A DNA stretch of 64,000 nt. It comes from G965237725 sp965237725. GTDB lineage: Bacteria; Pseudomonadota; Gammaproteobacteria; Arenicellales; Poriferihabitantaceae. The notes beneath the pieces are model-generated. The model made no database searches. It saw only the letters and a list, made by a program, of their open reading frames with translations, and was not told where the DNA came from. A program made the translations under genes and the position numbers. The stretch lies in contig OZ250151.1 of the NCBI GenBank assembly GCA_965237725.1, forward strand, positions 1,178,001 to 1,242,000. The letters run 5' to 3'. How positions within the stretch are numbered: position 1 is the first letter of the stretch; each line of letters opens with the position of its first letter. This document shows, one piece after another, positions 23,823-32,949 of the stretch.

Positions 23823-25232
23823 CTAATCCCAGTTTCCGGAGAAACTGACAAGTAATTTGGTTTTCTGATCCTGCCACTCTTCATCAAGCTCTATTGAGGG
23901 GGTAGTCAGGTTCATATGGCCCAAGGGTAGCCAGGCGGAAATGTGCTGCGGCGCCAGTACCCGTAGCCATCTGCCATTAAGATCCACAATTTCCATTTCG
24001 ATACCCTCCCACAACTCCCCCATCTGGGGCCGAACAGATTCAACGGAAGGCTTGTCCGCAACCTGGACCTGGTTTTCAATGACCTTGGCCTTGCGGTTTA
24101 TAATCTCAATAACACTGTCATTTATCCATACCGGAAGACCGCCGGGAATACTTACCTTGGCCCAGTCATTGTTAATACCAACCACATTCACCAGGGTGTC
24201 TTTTGAAATAGTAAACAATGGTGTGCCATTGCCCAGAGGCAGGCTTTGTAATTGCACATTGGAGCGGTTAATTCGGCGAATATCAAATCCGCCTAATATC
24301 GACTGACGAGACAAAACAATTGCTGTAATGGGTTTATCATAATCAGCGCCGAGTTGGGCAACAAATTCATCAACGGTCAACTCTCCGGAGAAAGCATATT
24401 CAGGATTCTTATCGGAAGCGTCTGATGTTCCAACCTGCTCAGGCTCAAATTCTGGTTGATCTGGAATTTCAGTATTAAATGCAACCTGGGGTTCTTTTTC
24501 AACCTCAACTTGAACTCCGGTCTGCGCTGGAATTTCTGCGACAGCTGCTAAGGTGGAATCATTATTATCTATAGCATCGGATGAAATTTCACTATCCAGT
24601 TCGGCTATGGATTTATCTTCACTAATTGACGTTATCTCGGGTTGGTCTTCTGCAAAGGCTGCTTTGGTAGTATCATCAACATCATCGAATACATCAGCAT
24701 GTTCAATCAGAAATTTTGTTGCCGCTTTTTCACCTTTAGTGGCGCTATGGGTCATCCAGTTTTTTGACTCTACAAGATCGACATCGACGCCTATTCCAAA
24801 AAATAGTGCCCTGGCATAGTTGTATTGCGCAATAGGATAGCCCTGGACCGAAGCTTTACGCCACCACTCCACGCCTGCCTTGCGTGATTCCGGGTCTTCG
24901 GTGTTTTCCAGATAGAGGTGGCCCAGATTGTACTGGGCTTCAACGTAGCCCGCCCCAGCCGCTTTTTCGAACCAGTACACTGCCTGATCCCTATCCTGGG
25001 CAACACCTTTACCCTCAAGAAACATCACCCCAAGATTAAATTGCGCATCCATCGAGCCCTCGTAGGCCTCGATCAACCATATATTTGCAGCTCCAACATA
25101 GTCCCCGTCAGCATAGGCCCGGGCTCCGTCCTGACTGGTGTTCGCAGCCATTGCCGAATTTGAAAATACGACGCTGAAAATCAGAACAGCAACCATTCGC
25201 CAGCATTTGAGGTTGAGTCCCCGATAGCTCAC
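23823..25232 (-). CDS. Exported Sel1-repeat protein with C-terminal SH3-like region
   Basis: The product (469 aa) has a signal peptide (cleavable after SAMA near residue 29), about four Sel1/TPR-like repeats (roughly 35-180; AQFNLGVMFLEGKGVAQD, AQYNLGHLYLEN, AQYNYARALFFGIGV), an acidic disordered linker (about 195-300), and a C-terminal beta-rich part with two SH3-like stretches (LVNVVGINNDWAKVSI, EIVDLNGRWLRVLAP). Such layouts suggest a periplasmic scaffold or peptidoglycan-associated adaptor; no enzyme motif is visible. The GTG start at 25232 overlaps the tgt stop (GTGA). An ATG at 25196 is an alternative that keeps the signal peptide. Confidence 0.75.
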   Translation of the reverse strand: MSYRGLNLKCWRMVAVLIFSVVFSNSAMAANTSQDGARAYADGDYVGAANIWLIEAYEGSMDAQFNLGVMFLEGKGVAQDRDQAVYWFEKAAGAGYVEAQYNLGHLYLENTEDPESRKAGVEWWRKASVQGYPIAQYNYARALFFGIGVDVDLVESKNWMTHSATKGEKAATKFLIEHADVFDDVDDTTKAAFAEDQPEITSISEDKSIAELDSEISSDAIDNNDSTLAAVAEIPAQTGVQVEVEKEPQVAFNTEIPDQPEFEPEQVGTSDASDKNPEYAFSGELTVDEFVAQLGADYDKPITAIVLSRQSILGGFDIRRINRSNVQLQSLPLGNGTPLFTISKDTLVNVVGINNDWAKVSIPGGLPVWINDSVIEIINRKAKVIENQVQVADKPSVESVRPQMGELWEGIEMEIVDLNGRWLRVLAPQHISAWLPLGHMNLTTPSIELDEEWQDQKTKLLVSFSGNWD

Positions 25233-26311
25233 GGATTAAAACCTTTGGAAAATTCGGTGAACTGGCTGGATTGTATTGCGCTACGAATACGTTTCATCAA
25301 ATTCTGATAATAGTAAATATTATGTAGAGAACACAGTCTAGAGCCGAGTATCTCATTCTTTTGATCGAGATGTTTTAGATATGATCTGGAATAATACTGG
25401 CAGGTATAACATTCACAGCTCGGGTCGATTGGGCTGGTGTCGAGCTTGTACTGACTGTTGCGTAATTTGACGATACCCAAATCCGTATACAGCCATCCAT
25501 TTCTGGCGTTTCTTGTGGGCAAAACACAATCGAACATATCAATGCCACCGGCGACGCAGTCCACCAGGTCCCTGGGCGTTCCCACCCCCATTAGATATCG
25601 GGGTTTATCAACGGGCAGTTTCTGGCCCAGATTGTTTATCACTTCCAGCATTTCGTCTTTGGGTTCACCTACTGACAATCCGCCAATGGCATAGCCATGG
25701 AACCCAATATCAATAAGCTGTTCCAGAGACGCGCGCCTCAGATCTTCATACATTCCACCCTGAACGATTCCAAACAAAGATCCATTTCCGTCATAGCTGT
25801 CTTTGCAGCGCCGAGCCCATCTCGCTGACAGAGCCATAGATTTCTCAGCCTCCTCCCGGGTTGCCGGCCAGTTTGTACACTCATCAAAAACCATGACAAT
25901 ATCAGAGCCCAGGGCCTTCTGGATTGCCATGGACTCTTCAGGCCCGAGAAATATTTCGCTACCGTCTATGGGTGACCTGAAAGTCACGCCGCGCTCTTCG
26001 AGTTTTCTGAGCTCTTTCAGGCTCCAAACCTGAAATCCACCGGAATCTGTCAATATCGGCCGATGCCAGTTCATAAAATCATGCAACGTACCGTGGGTCT
26101 GAATCACCTCCATTCCTGGTTGCAGCATTAAATGAAATGTATTACCCAAAATTATTTGTGCACCGGTACTGGCGACATCTTCAGGGGTCAGAGACTTTAC
26201 CGTGGCGCTTGTACCCACGGGCATAAACGCCGGTGTATCAATTGCACCCCGGTCAAACCATAACGCACCACAGCGGGCCTTGCCCTCGGTTGCTTGAATT
26301 TCAAATTTCAT
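25229..26311 (-). CDS. tgt: tRNA-guanine(34) transglycosylase
   Basis: Tgt exchanges guanine 34 for preQ1 in tRNAs reading NAY codons, the step before QueA in queuosine synthesis. The 360-aa product has the substrate-binding DSGGFQVWSL region, GGLSVGEP, the nucleophile aspartate in GGIDMFDCVLPTRNARNG, and the zinc ligands in CECYTCQYY and SRLCSLHN. The ATG at 26311 overlaps the queA stop by one base (TGATG). The next gene in the operon is the Sel1-like protein; the yajC-secD-secF genes that commonly follow tgt in gammaproteobacteria are absent here. Confidence 0.96.
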   Translation of the reverse strand: MKFEIQATEGKARCGALWFDRGAIDTPAFMPVGTSATVKSLTPEDVASTGAQIILGNTFHLMLQPGMEVIQTHGTLHDFMNWHRPILTDSGGFQVWSLKELRKLEERGVTFRSPIDGSEIFLGPEESMAIQKALGSDIVMVFDECTNWPATREEAEKSMALSARWARRCKDSYDGNGSLFGIVQGGMYEDLRRASLEQLIDIGFHGYAIGGLSVGEPKDEMLEVINNLGQKLPVDKPRYLMGVGTPRDLVDCVAGGIDMFDCVLPTRNARNGWLYTDLGIVKLRNSQYKLDTSPIDPSCECYTCQYYSRSYLKHLDQKNEILGSRLCSLHNIYYYQNLMKRIRSAIQSSQFTEFSKGFNP

Positions 26312-27348
26312 CAACTTAAGTTTTGTTTCTGTCGCTCCAAAAACATGGCATCCCCATAACTGTAGAACCGAAAATTATTATCAATGGCGTAATTATATGC
26401 TGTCATGACCTTTTCATAGCCTGCAAATGCGCTCACCATCATTAGCAAGGTTGACCTGGGTAAATGAAAATTAGTCACCAGTGCGTCAACTACATTAAAT
26501 TCAAATCCTGGCAAGATAAACAAGTCAGTATCTTTGGATGATGAAATCAAATCACCTGATTGGGCTGCACTTTCAAGGGCCCTGACCACCGTGGTGCCCA
26601 CTGCAATCACCCGGCCTCCCCTGGATCGGGTTTGCTGAATTTGCTCACAAACCTTTCGGTCGACTTCAATCCATTCACGATGCATTTGATGGCATCGAAT
26701 ATTCTGTGTCCGCACCGGTTGAAAAGTACCAGCCCCCACGTGCAAAGTAATTGTGCCCCATGATACGCCTTTATGGGTAATTTCTTCGATTAATGCCTCG
26801 CTGAAATGCAGACCCGCAGTGGGCGCTGCAACTGCACCGGGAATTTTGGAATAAACGGTTTGGTATCGCTTTTGATCACTCGACATGACCTGCCTGGATA
26901 TGTAAGGCGGCAATGGCATTGTGCCCCAGCGATCAAAAGCGTCAATCGCCTTAAGCTGCTCGGGGAACTGCAATTCGAAAAACTGACCCTGTCGACATTT
27001 AACCGTCAGGACAATATCACTTATTAGGATAGATTGGCCAATAGAAACCGGCTTGTTCGAACCCAGCATCACCAATGCAATGGTGTCGCTGAGGATGCGC
27101 TCGAGCATTATTTCAACTTTGCCTCCGGTTGGTTTATGGCCAAACAATCTGGCGGGGAGTACCCGGGTGTTGTTGACTACAAGTAAATCATCTGGCATCA
27201 GTAATTCAATAATATTACTAAACTGGAGGTCCCGAAAATCTGCTTTTGACCGCCCAACAACCAATAGTCGACTGGATGTCCGATCAACCGTTGGATGCTG
27301 CGCGATTTGGGATTCGGGTAGAAAATAGTCGTACTGACTGATATCCAT
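26311..27348 (-). CDS. queA: S-adenosylmethionine:tRNA ribosyltransferase-isomerase
   Basis: QueA transfers and isomerises the ribosyl moiety of S-adenosylmethionine onto preQ1 in tRNA, giving epoxyqueuosine. The 345-aa product shows YDYFLPESQIAQHP at the N-terminus, DLLVVNNTRVLPARL, AAPTAGLHFSEALIEE and NFHLPRSTLLMMVSAFAGYE, all hallmark segments. Length is standard. It is the first gene of queA-tgt-sel1 and starts 126 bp from the tRNA-Leu(CAA) gene on the other strand. Confidence 0.96.
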   Translation of the reverse strand: MDISQYDYFLPESQIAQHPTVDRTSSRLLVVGRSKADFRDLQFSNIIELLMPDDLLVVNNTRVLPARLFGHKPTGGKVEIMLERILSDTIALVMLGSNKPVSIGQSILISDIVLTVKCRQGQFFELQFPEQLKAIDAFDRWGTMPLPPYISRQVMSSDQKRYQTVYSKIPGAVAAPTAGLHFSEALIEEITHKGVSWGTITLHVGAGTFQPVRTQNIRCHQMHREWIEVDRKVCEQIQQTRSRGGRVIAVGTTVVRALESAAQSGDLISSSKDTDLFILPGFEFNVVDALVTNFHLPRSTLLMMVSAFAGYEKVMTAYNYAIDNNFRFYSYGDAMFLERQKQNLS

Positions 27349-27435
27349 TTAAATTCAAGGGCTGATAAATTGAGTGATTTTATGTAAAATTTGACTGGAG
27401 TTGTCGGTTAATTCCAATTCAACCCAAATGATGTA

Positions 27436-27464
27436 TTGCATCCGCGTGCAAAAAATATTATGTT
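27436..27464 (+). promoter_or_regulatory. Likely promoter of tRNA-Leu(CAA)
   Basis: TTGCAT (27436-27441) and TATGTT (27459-27464) have 17-bp spacing, and the -10 box ends 10 nt before the tRNA's first base. The -10 match is moderate. Confidence 0.55.
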
Positions 27465-27474
27465 CTTCCTGCGT

Positions 27475-27561
27475 GCCGGGGTGGCGAAATTGGTAGACGC
27501 GCCAGATTCAAAATCTGGTTGGGGCAACTCAGTGTCGGTTCAAGTCCGACCCTCGGTACCA
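27475..27561 (+). tRNA. tRNA-Leu, anticodon CAA
   Basis: This 87-nt class II tRNA has acceptor GCCGGGG with CCTCGGT, D-arm GGCGAAATTGGTAGACGC, anticodon stem CCAGA/TCTGG around TTCAAAA (anticodon CAA, reading UUG), a long variable arm, T-arm GTCGG TTCAAGT CCGAC and an encoded CCA. It shares both ends with the tRNA-Leu(CAG) at 16131. Nothing resembling an inserted element follows it. Confidence 0.96.
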
Positions 27562-27984
27562 TTTTATACTTCAATTTATCTCTAGTTAACTCTCGTTATT
27601 TCATCGATTGAATTCACGAGCTAAATTCACAGATTATATTTTCGGATTAAATTCATCATGAGCGTTAATCTAAAGGGTTTGCCTCGATCTGAAACGTGCA
27701 AACCCCGAAACAAATCGGCTATTTCTCCGTTGCTTAAGAAGAGCCATGCCCATCGTTCCGGCAAAGATTATAATCGACAGTGGGAAAAGAAAAAATTGAA
27801 AGACGAAGTTTCCAGAAATTCCGAATGACCCATCATTTTGGGGACGGGAAAGCGGTTTTAGCGCACTAAATAATATACGGAACATAGAATACAGGCAGGA
27901 ATCCTGGATTCAATGGCTGGAGAATTAGTATCATAAGCGTTAGACTTGTTGTTTTACAATTCAGTTGAATATGGGGAATATGTA
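27562..27984. other. 423-bp gap between tRNA-Leu(CAA) and the bactofilin gene
   Basis: This stretch is A+T-rich. The only frame of any length is 71 codons on the minus strand (27670-27885), which would contain one hydrophobic segment and a basic C-terminus; it has no ribosome-binding site and no recognised relative. The promoter of the bactofilin gene presumably lies near the right end. No hairpin terminator with a T-tract was found after the tRNA. Confidence 0.5.
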
Positions 27985-28455
27985 ATGAATGATAAAATTG
28001 ATCAATCGAAACCAAAAAGGGCTAACTCGGGTCGAAACAATTCAGCTAAAAGCGGCGTATCGATGATTGGGAAGTCCATTGAAATTGCTGGTGATATAAA
28101 GGGTAGCGAAGATGTCATCATTAACGGTAACGTCGAAGGTGACATCAGTTTTTCTGACAATAACATCACCATCGGTAAAGACGGGCAGATTAATGCCAAT
28201 ATGACAGGGAAAAATATTACCGTCGAAGGTGAAGTTAAAGGCGAACTTCAGGCCCATGCACAAATTACTATTCGACCATCTGGCAAGGTTACCGGTGACC
28301 TACGGGCGCCGAGAGTAGTTCTGGACGATGGCTGCGCTTTTAAGGGATCTGTTGATATGGATGAAATCAGGACGTCAGACAATCGGAACTCAAAATTACA
28401 TTTAACCAGTGGCGGACAAAGCCGTGAGCACCCATTAAAAAGTTTAAAAAAATAA
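27985..28455 (+). CDS. Bactofilin family polymer-forming cytoskeletal protein
   Basis: The 156-aa protein has a disordered basic N-terminus, a central bactofilin (DUF583) beta-helix (about 28-125) built of short hydrophobic repeats (GDIKGSEDVIINGNVEGDI, GEVKGELQAHAQITIRPSG), and a disordered tail. Bactofilins self-assemble without nucleotide into filaments that position cell-wall enzymes and shape-determining proteins. GGGGA upstream of the ATG at 27985 supports that start over an in-frame codon at 27946. It stands alone, convergent with glmM. Confidence 0.9.
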   Translation: MNDKIDQSKPKRANSGRNNSAKSGVSMIGKSIEIAGDIKGSEDVIINGNVEGDISFSDNNITIGKDGQINANMTGKNITVEGEVKGELQAHAQITIRPSGKVTGDLRAPRVVLDDGCAFKGSVDMDEIRTSDNRNSKLHLTSGGQSREHPLKSLKK

Positions 28456-28511
28456 TCACCGCCGACTAAATTTTTTAGACCAGGATCTTTAATTCAAGGT
28501 CATGCTCTTGT

Positions 28512-28547
28512 CCATTCCCAAGCCCATTCTCAGGCCCATTCTCAGGC
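28512..28547. repeat. Three 12-bp tandem repeats across the glmM stop codon
   Basis: CCATTCCCAAGC, CCATTCTCAGGC and CCATTCTCAGGC follow each other without gaps; the last unit contains the glmM stop (28542-28544). This is one of several short tandem duplications at gene ends in this window. Confidence 0.85.
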
Positions 28548-29891
28548 AGCTGCCAGTTTTTCGATCAGGCTGGAAATCTTTTTGGTAAGGGAGAACACCT
28601 GAGTTTGATCTTCTCCTTCAATCATGACTCGAAATACCGGTTCAGTTCCTGATGGCCGCAATACCACTCTGCCATTTTTACCCAATAAATTTTCTGCGTC
28701 TCTGACCGCTTCTTGCACCAGCTTTTGATTTGCCAGAAGTTTTGTATCTGCACTACCAACAGGAACGTTAATCATATGCTGGGGATATATATCCATGCCC
28801 AACACCAGTTGCGACAATGGTTTTTCTGTTTCCTGCATGACATCCAGAATTTGTAACGCTGCAACAATTCCATCACCGGTAGAGGTCTTATCAAGGCAGA
28901 TAATATGCCCGGACGCTTCTCCACCAATTATCCATTGGTTTTTGGTTAACATTTCATGGACATGCCGATCGCCCACCCGGGCTCGCTCAAATGGAATAGA
29001 TAACCTTTCCAGGGCCAGCTCGAGACCCAGATTTGACATCAACGTGCCAACTACTCCGCCTTGTAATTTATTGTTCAATTTTCGGTGGCTGGCGAGGACA
29101 TAAAGAATTTGATCCCCATTGATTTCATTTCCCTTCTCATCAACCAGCAACACTCGGTCAGCGTCGCCATCCAGTGCAATTCCAATGTCGGCGCCGGTCT
29201 TGAGCACTTTCTTCTTAAGCGCTTTTAAATCCGTAGAACCGCATTTATTATTGATATTAAATCCATCGGGTTTGACCCCAATGCTGGTGACGTCAGCACC
29301 CAATTCCCCTAGCACTTTGGGCGCGACATTGTATGCCGCACCATTGGCGCAATCGATCACTACTTTTATACTGGATAGAGATCGGGTTTCACCGAATGTG
29401 CTTTTACAATGTTCGATATATCGACCATAGGCATCGGGAAAGCGTTTTGCCTTGCCCAATTGATCAGAGGAAACGCATTGCAAGGGTTGTTGCATCATCG
29501 CATCGATTTCTGACACCAGTTTATCCTGCAGCTTGGTGCCCTCGGGTGAGAATATTTTTATGCCGTTATCGTGATATGGGTTGTGGGACGCGCTAATGAC
29601 CACCCCTGCACAGGCTCTTGCGGTACGGGTAAGATAAGCAATGCCTGGGGTGGGCATAGGCCCCAACAGAGAGATGTTAACCCCGGCCGCGGAAAACCCC
29701 GCTTCCAGGGCTGATTCGAGTAAGTAGCCTGATACTCGGGTATCTTTGCCAATTAACACCGTGTCGCCGGCGCCGGCTTCAGAAAATACCCGACCTGCCG
29801 CCCAGCCCAGCTTCATCACAGTATGGGGGGTAATCGGTTCTTCACCAACCCTGCCCCGTACACCATCGGTACCAAATAACGAAGCCGTCAT
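28542..29891 (-). CDS. glmM: Phosphoglucosamine mutase
   Basis: GlmM interconverts glucosamine-6-phosphate and glucosamine-1-phosphate, supplying UDP-GlcNAc for peptidoglycan and lipid A. The 449-aa product starts LFGTDGVRGRVGE, has the phosphoserine Ser102 in VVISASHNP, the magnesium loop GIALDGDADRVL, the sugar-binding GEASGH and the C-terminal phosphate-binding RPSGTEPVFRVM. It starts 51 nt after ftsH. The folP gene that often lies between ftsH and glmM in gammaproteobacteria is missing here. Confidence 0.97.
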   Translation of the reverse strand: MTASLFGTDGVRGRVGEEPITPHTVMKLGWAAGRVFSEAGAGDTVLIGKDTRVSGYLLESALEAGFSAAGVNISLLGPMPTPGIAYLTRTARACAGVVISASHNPYHDNGIKIFSPEGTKLQDKLVSEIDAMMQQPLQCVSSDQLGKAKRFPDAYGRYIEHCKSTFGETRSLSSIKVVIDCANGAAYNVAPKVLGELGADVTSIGVKPDGFNINNKCGSTDLKALKKKVLKTGADIGIALDGDADRVLLVDEKGNEINGDQILYVLASHRKLNNKLQGGVVGTLMSNLGLELALERLSIPFERARVGDRHVHEMLTKNQWIIGGEASGHIICLDKTSTGDGIVAALQILDVMQETEKPLSQLVLGMDIYPQHMINVPVGSADTKLLANQKLVQEAVRDAENLLGKNGRVVLRPSGTEPVFRVMIEGEDQTQVFSLTKKISSLIEKLAAA

Positions 29892-29942
29892 TTATTTTAA
29901 ATTAACCTGCCGATTTTTTAGAATCCGGGCAATATTTATTGA

Positions 29943-31877
29943 TTAGCTGGTCGGATCGGGTAAATCCAGATCAGATTCATTCAACGACGGTTCGTCGTCA
30001 GAAGAGTTTGAATCGGCCTGTTTTCCTTTCCCACCTTTGGATTTTTTGTTCTTGTCGCTGGGCATGGGCGGTGGCGTTGGTTTTTTACCCGCCATAATCT
30101 CATCAACCTGGCTGGAATCCAGGGTTTCCCACTCAAGCAGTGCTTTCCCCATAACTTCGATTTTATCGCGATTTTTCTCAATTATTTCCCTGGCCCTGGC
30201 GTATTCCTGCTGGATAATACGACTGACTTCATTTTCCACTTTCTCAGCTGTATCCGGACTGACATTGCGCTGCGTACCCATTTCACGGCCAAGAAACACT
30301 TCGCTTTGGTTATCGCCATATACCCGCGGCCCAAGCTCATCACTCATACCCCAGCGAGAGACCATGTTCTGGGCCAACTGGGTGGCCTGCTCAAAATCAT
30401 TGGACGCACCGGTGGTCATCTGATTCATAAAAACTTCTTCAGCAATCCGGCCACCCATCAGAACAGCAATTCTTGCCAGCAGATACTCGCGGTTGTGACT
30501 ATAGCGGTCCTCTACAGGTAACTGCATGGTTACCCCCAATGCACGACCCCTGGGGATGATGGTTACCTTGTGAACCGGATCAGTATGCTCAGACAGAACC
30601 TTGGCTACAACGGTATGGCCGGATTCATGGTATGCGGTATTTTTCCTTTCTTCTTCGGGCATGACAATAGATCGCCTCTCCACACCCATTAACACCTTGT
30701 CTTTAGCCTTTTCAAACTGTTCCATGCTAACCACTTTCTCATTAGCCCTGGCTGCAAACAACGCGGCTTCATTAATCAGGTTAGCCAGGTCTGCACCGGA
30801 AAATCCAGGGGTTCCCCGAGCAATAATTTCCAGATCAATATCTTTGTCCAATGGTACCTTTTTGATATGCACATTCAGAATCGCCTCCCGTCCACGGATA
30901 TCTGGCAGTGGCACAGTGACCTGGCGATCAAACCGTCCTGGACGGAGCAATGCAGGATCGAGCACATCGGGTCGGTTGGTTGCAGCGATGACAATGACCC
31001 CTTCGCTGGCGTCAAATCCATCCATCTCAACCAGTAATTGATTCAGGGTTTGCTCGCGTTCATCATGACCACCACCGAGACCGGCACCCCTTTGGCGACC
31101 CACAGCATCAATTTCATCGATAAAAATAATACAGGGCGCATGTTTCTTGGCCTGATCAAACATATCTCTGACCCTTGAGGCGCCTACACCCACGAACATC
31201 TCAACGAAATCTGAACCAGAAATCGTAAAGAAGGGCACCTTAGCTTCACCCGCGATGGCTTTTGCCAAAAGTGTTTTACCCGTTCCCGGAAGTCCGGTCA
31301 TCAAAACGCCCCGTGGAATTCGGCCGCCGAGTTTTCTGAAACGTGAGGGGTCTCTTAAAAATTCAACCAGTTCTTCGACCTCTTCCTGGGCTTCGTCAAC
31401 CCCGGCTACATCGTCAAACGTGATCTGGTTTTTATCTTCGGTGAGCATACGCGCCTTGCTTTTTCCAAAGCTCAGTGCGCCGCCGCGCCCGCCGCCCTGC
31501 ATTTGTTTCATGAAAAATATCCAGACACCGATCAACAACAAAATCGGAAATGAGCTAATTAAAAGATGCATGAGCAGGGAAGTTTCTTCTTCCTTTTTGG
31601 CTTTTATGTCCACCTTGTTAGAAACCAGGTCGTCTACCAGCTTGGGGTCATTGGGTGCATAGGTGATAAACGATTCACCACCATGGGTTACGCCCCGAAT
31701 GATTTCATCATCAATCTCAACTGCAGCAACATTTCCCTGTCTTACCTGGGATAAAAATGTTGAGTAGTCGATTTCTCCATTGGAACCACTATTTGGATCG
31801 GTAAAATTGTTAAATACCGACATCAGGACCATGGCTATCACCAGCCACAATAATATGTTTTTAGTCAAATTTGGCAA
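29943..31877 (-). CDS. ftsH: ATP-dependent zinc metalloprotease FtsH
   Basis: FtsH is a hexameric inner-membrane protease that degrades unassembled membrane proteins and regulators such as LpxC. The 644-aa product has two helices (about 5-24 and 106-126), an AAA+ domain with Walker A GLPGTGKT (195-202) and Walker B IIFIDEIDAVG, the second region of homology NRPDVLDPALLRPGRFDR, and the zinc site HESGH (417-421). The C-terminus is a lysine- then aspartate-rich disordered tail. Translation appears to start at a TTG (31877) with GGAG 8 nt upstream; no ATG gives a full first helix. rlmE lies 51 nt upstream. Confidence 0.97.
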   Translation of the reverse strand: MPNLTKNILLWLVIAMVLMSVFNNFTDPNSGSNGEIDYSTFLSQVRQGNVAAVEIDDEIIRGVTHGGESFITYAPNDPKLVDDLVSNKVDIKAKKEEETSLLMHLLISSFPILLLIGVWIFFMKQMQGGGRGGALSFGKSKARMLTEDKNQITFDDVAGVDEAQEEVEELVEFLRDPSRFRKLGGRIPRGVLMTGLPGTGKTLLAKAIAGEAKVPFFTISGSDFVEMFVGVGASRVRDMFDQAKKHAPCIIFIDEIDAVGRQRGAGLGGGHDEREQTLNQLLVEMDGFDASEGVIVIAATNRPDVLDPALLRPGRFDRQVTVPLPDIRGREAILNVHIKKVPLDKDIDLEIIARGTPGFSGADLANLINEAALFAARANEKVVSMEQFEKAKDKVLMGVERRSIVMPEEERKNTAYHESGHTVVAKVLSEHTDPVHKVTIIPRGRALGVTMQLPVEDRYSHNREYLLARIAVLMGGRIAEEVFMNQMTTGASNDFEQATQLAQNMVSRWGMSDELGPRVYGDNQSEVFLGREMGTQRNVSPDTAEKVENEVSRIIQQEYARAREIIEKNRDKIEVMGKALLEWETLDSSQVDEIMAGKKPTPPPMPSDKNKKSKGGKGKQADSNSSDDEPSLNESDLDLPDPTS

Positions 31878-31928
31878 ATCGGGCTCTCCAATTGAGTGCT
31901 AATATGATGAGAAATCTATATTCAGATA

Positions 31929-32585
31929 TTATACGGTATCTAAACGATCAGGTTTGAATCCGCGGGCTAAAAGGTATACTTCCCTGGATTCTGATCTGGA
32001 TGCATCGGGTTTTACCATTTGAACCTGATCGAAGTAACTGGCAAATTGCTTACGGACCTGGCTCACGGCTTCCCCTTCAAATAGTTTAGTCAATAAATTA
32101 CCGCGTAAATTCAGCGCCCTGGCACAAAACGTCAGTATTGATTCCTGAAGTTCTGCAGCATTAGATTGATCTGTTACGCGTATACCCGTGATATTGGGGG
32201 CCATATCGGATAAAACAAGATCAATTCTGGATTCAATAAAAGAATTTATAATTTCCTGCTGGATGCCACTATCGGTAAAATCACCCTGAATAAACTTTAC
32301 ATTGTTAATTTCCTTCATCCGTAGCAAATCCACCCCAACCACCTTGCCATTCTCCGTAGATTTATTCGCCAGATACTGGCACCAGCTACCAGGAGCACAA
32401 CCCAGATCAACTATATTTGAATGCGGTTTGATCAGTCTATATTTTTTATCGATCTGCTCGAGTTTATATACCGACCGGGCTCTCATTCCCTGATCTTTGG
32501 CCTTTCGAACAAATTGATCACTGTTTTGCCTGGTTGCCCAGTTGCTGGACTTTTTGGCTCTTTTGTTTCCCCGATTTTTCGACAT
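31929..32585 (-). CDS. rlmE: 23S rRNA (uridine-2552 2'-O) methyltransferase
   Basis: RlmE (FtsJ/RrmJ) methylates U2552 in the A-loop of 23S rRNA late in 50S assembly. The 218-aa product shows a basic N-terminus, the RARSVYKLEQIDKKYRLI segment, SAM motif I IVDLGCAPGSWCQYL and the catalytic aspartate motif VLSDMAPNITG. It begins the rlmE-ftsH-glmM operon and is divergent from yhbY with 48 bp between start codons, the same arrangement as in Escherichia coli. Confidence 0.96.
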   Translation of the reverse strand: MSKNRGNKRAKKSSNWATRQNSDQFVRKAKDQGMRARSVYKLEQIDKKYRLIKPHSNIVDLGCAPGSWCQYLANKSTENGKVVGVDLLRMKEINNVKFIQGDFTDSGIQQEIINSFIESRIDLVLSDMAPNITGIRVTDQSNAAELQESILTFCARALNLRGNLLTKLFEGEAVSQVRKQFASYFDQVQMVKPDASRSESREVYLLARGFKPDRLDTV

Positions 32586-32633
32586 GTCGCAGTGATATCA
32601 GATTTTCCGCGATTAAGTGATTACAATATTGCA

Positions 32634-32933
32634 ATGAAACTGACAAACAAACATATCAGGCATTTAAAGTCACTGGCCCACGCCAAAAAACCCGTAGTGA
32701 CCATTGGTAACAACGGCTTAACGCCGTCTGTGCACAAAGAAATCCATAATGCATTAGATTTCCATGAGTTAATCAAAATAAAACTGCCTGCCATCTTAAA
32801 GGCCGACAAAATGGATTTGACAAATATTATCTGTAAAAATTCAGACGCCACATCCATCGGACTGACTGGCCGTACTGCTATCATTTTTCGGCCGTTGGTG
32901 TCGGGAAAATCTAAAATCGATCTTAGCGATTAA
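32634..32933 (+). CDS. yhbY: YhbY-family ribosome-assembly RNA-binding protein
   Basis: This is a 99-aa CRS1/YhbY (CRM) domain protein that binds pre-50S ribosomal particles. The GxxG loop is TIGNNGLT, preceded by LKSLAHAKKPVV and followed by ALDFHELIKIKL; the C-terminus has GRTAIIFRP. The first ATG (32634) gives the usual length. Its frame extends upstream to 32421, but that part lies inside rlmE and is not conserved. It is convergent with the isocitrate dehydrogenase gene (16 nt between stops). Confidence 0.93.
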   Translation: MKLTNKHIRHLKSLAHAKKPVVTIGNNGLTPSVHKEIHNALDFHELIKIKLPAILKADKMDLTNIICKNSDATSIGLTGRTAIIFRPLVSGKSKIDLSD

Positions 32934-32949
32934 ATCCGAAACCCGCTAA

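Noticed and set aside
27475..27561. tRNA-Leu(CAA) as a second integration site
   Set aside because: No copy of its 3' end was found downstream in the window, and the gap behind it holds no foreign-looking genes.
27670..27885. 71-codon minus-strand ORF with one hydrophobic stretch
   Set aside because: No ribosome-binding site, no relative recognised, and an isolated location; kept only as a note in the gap entry.
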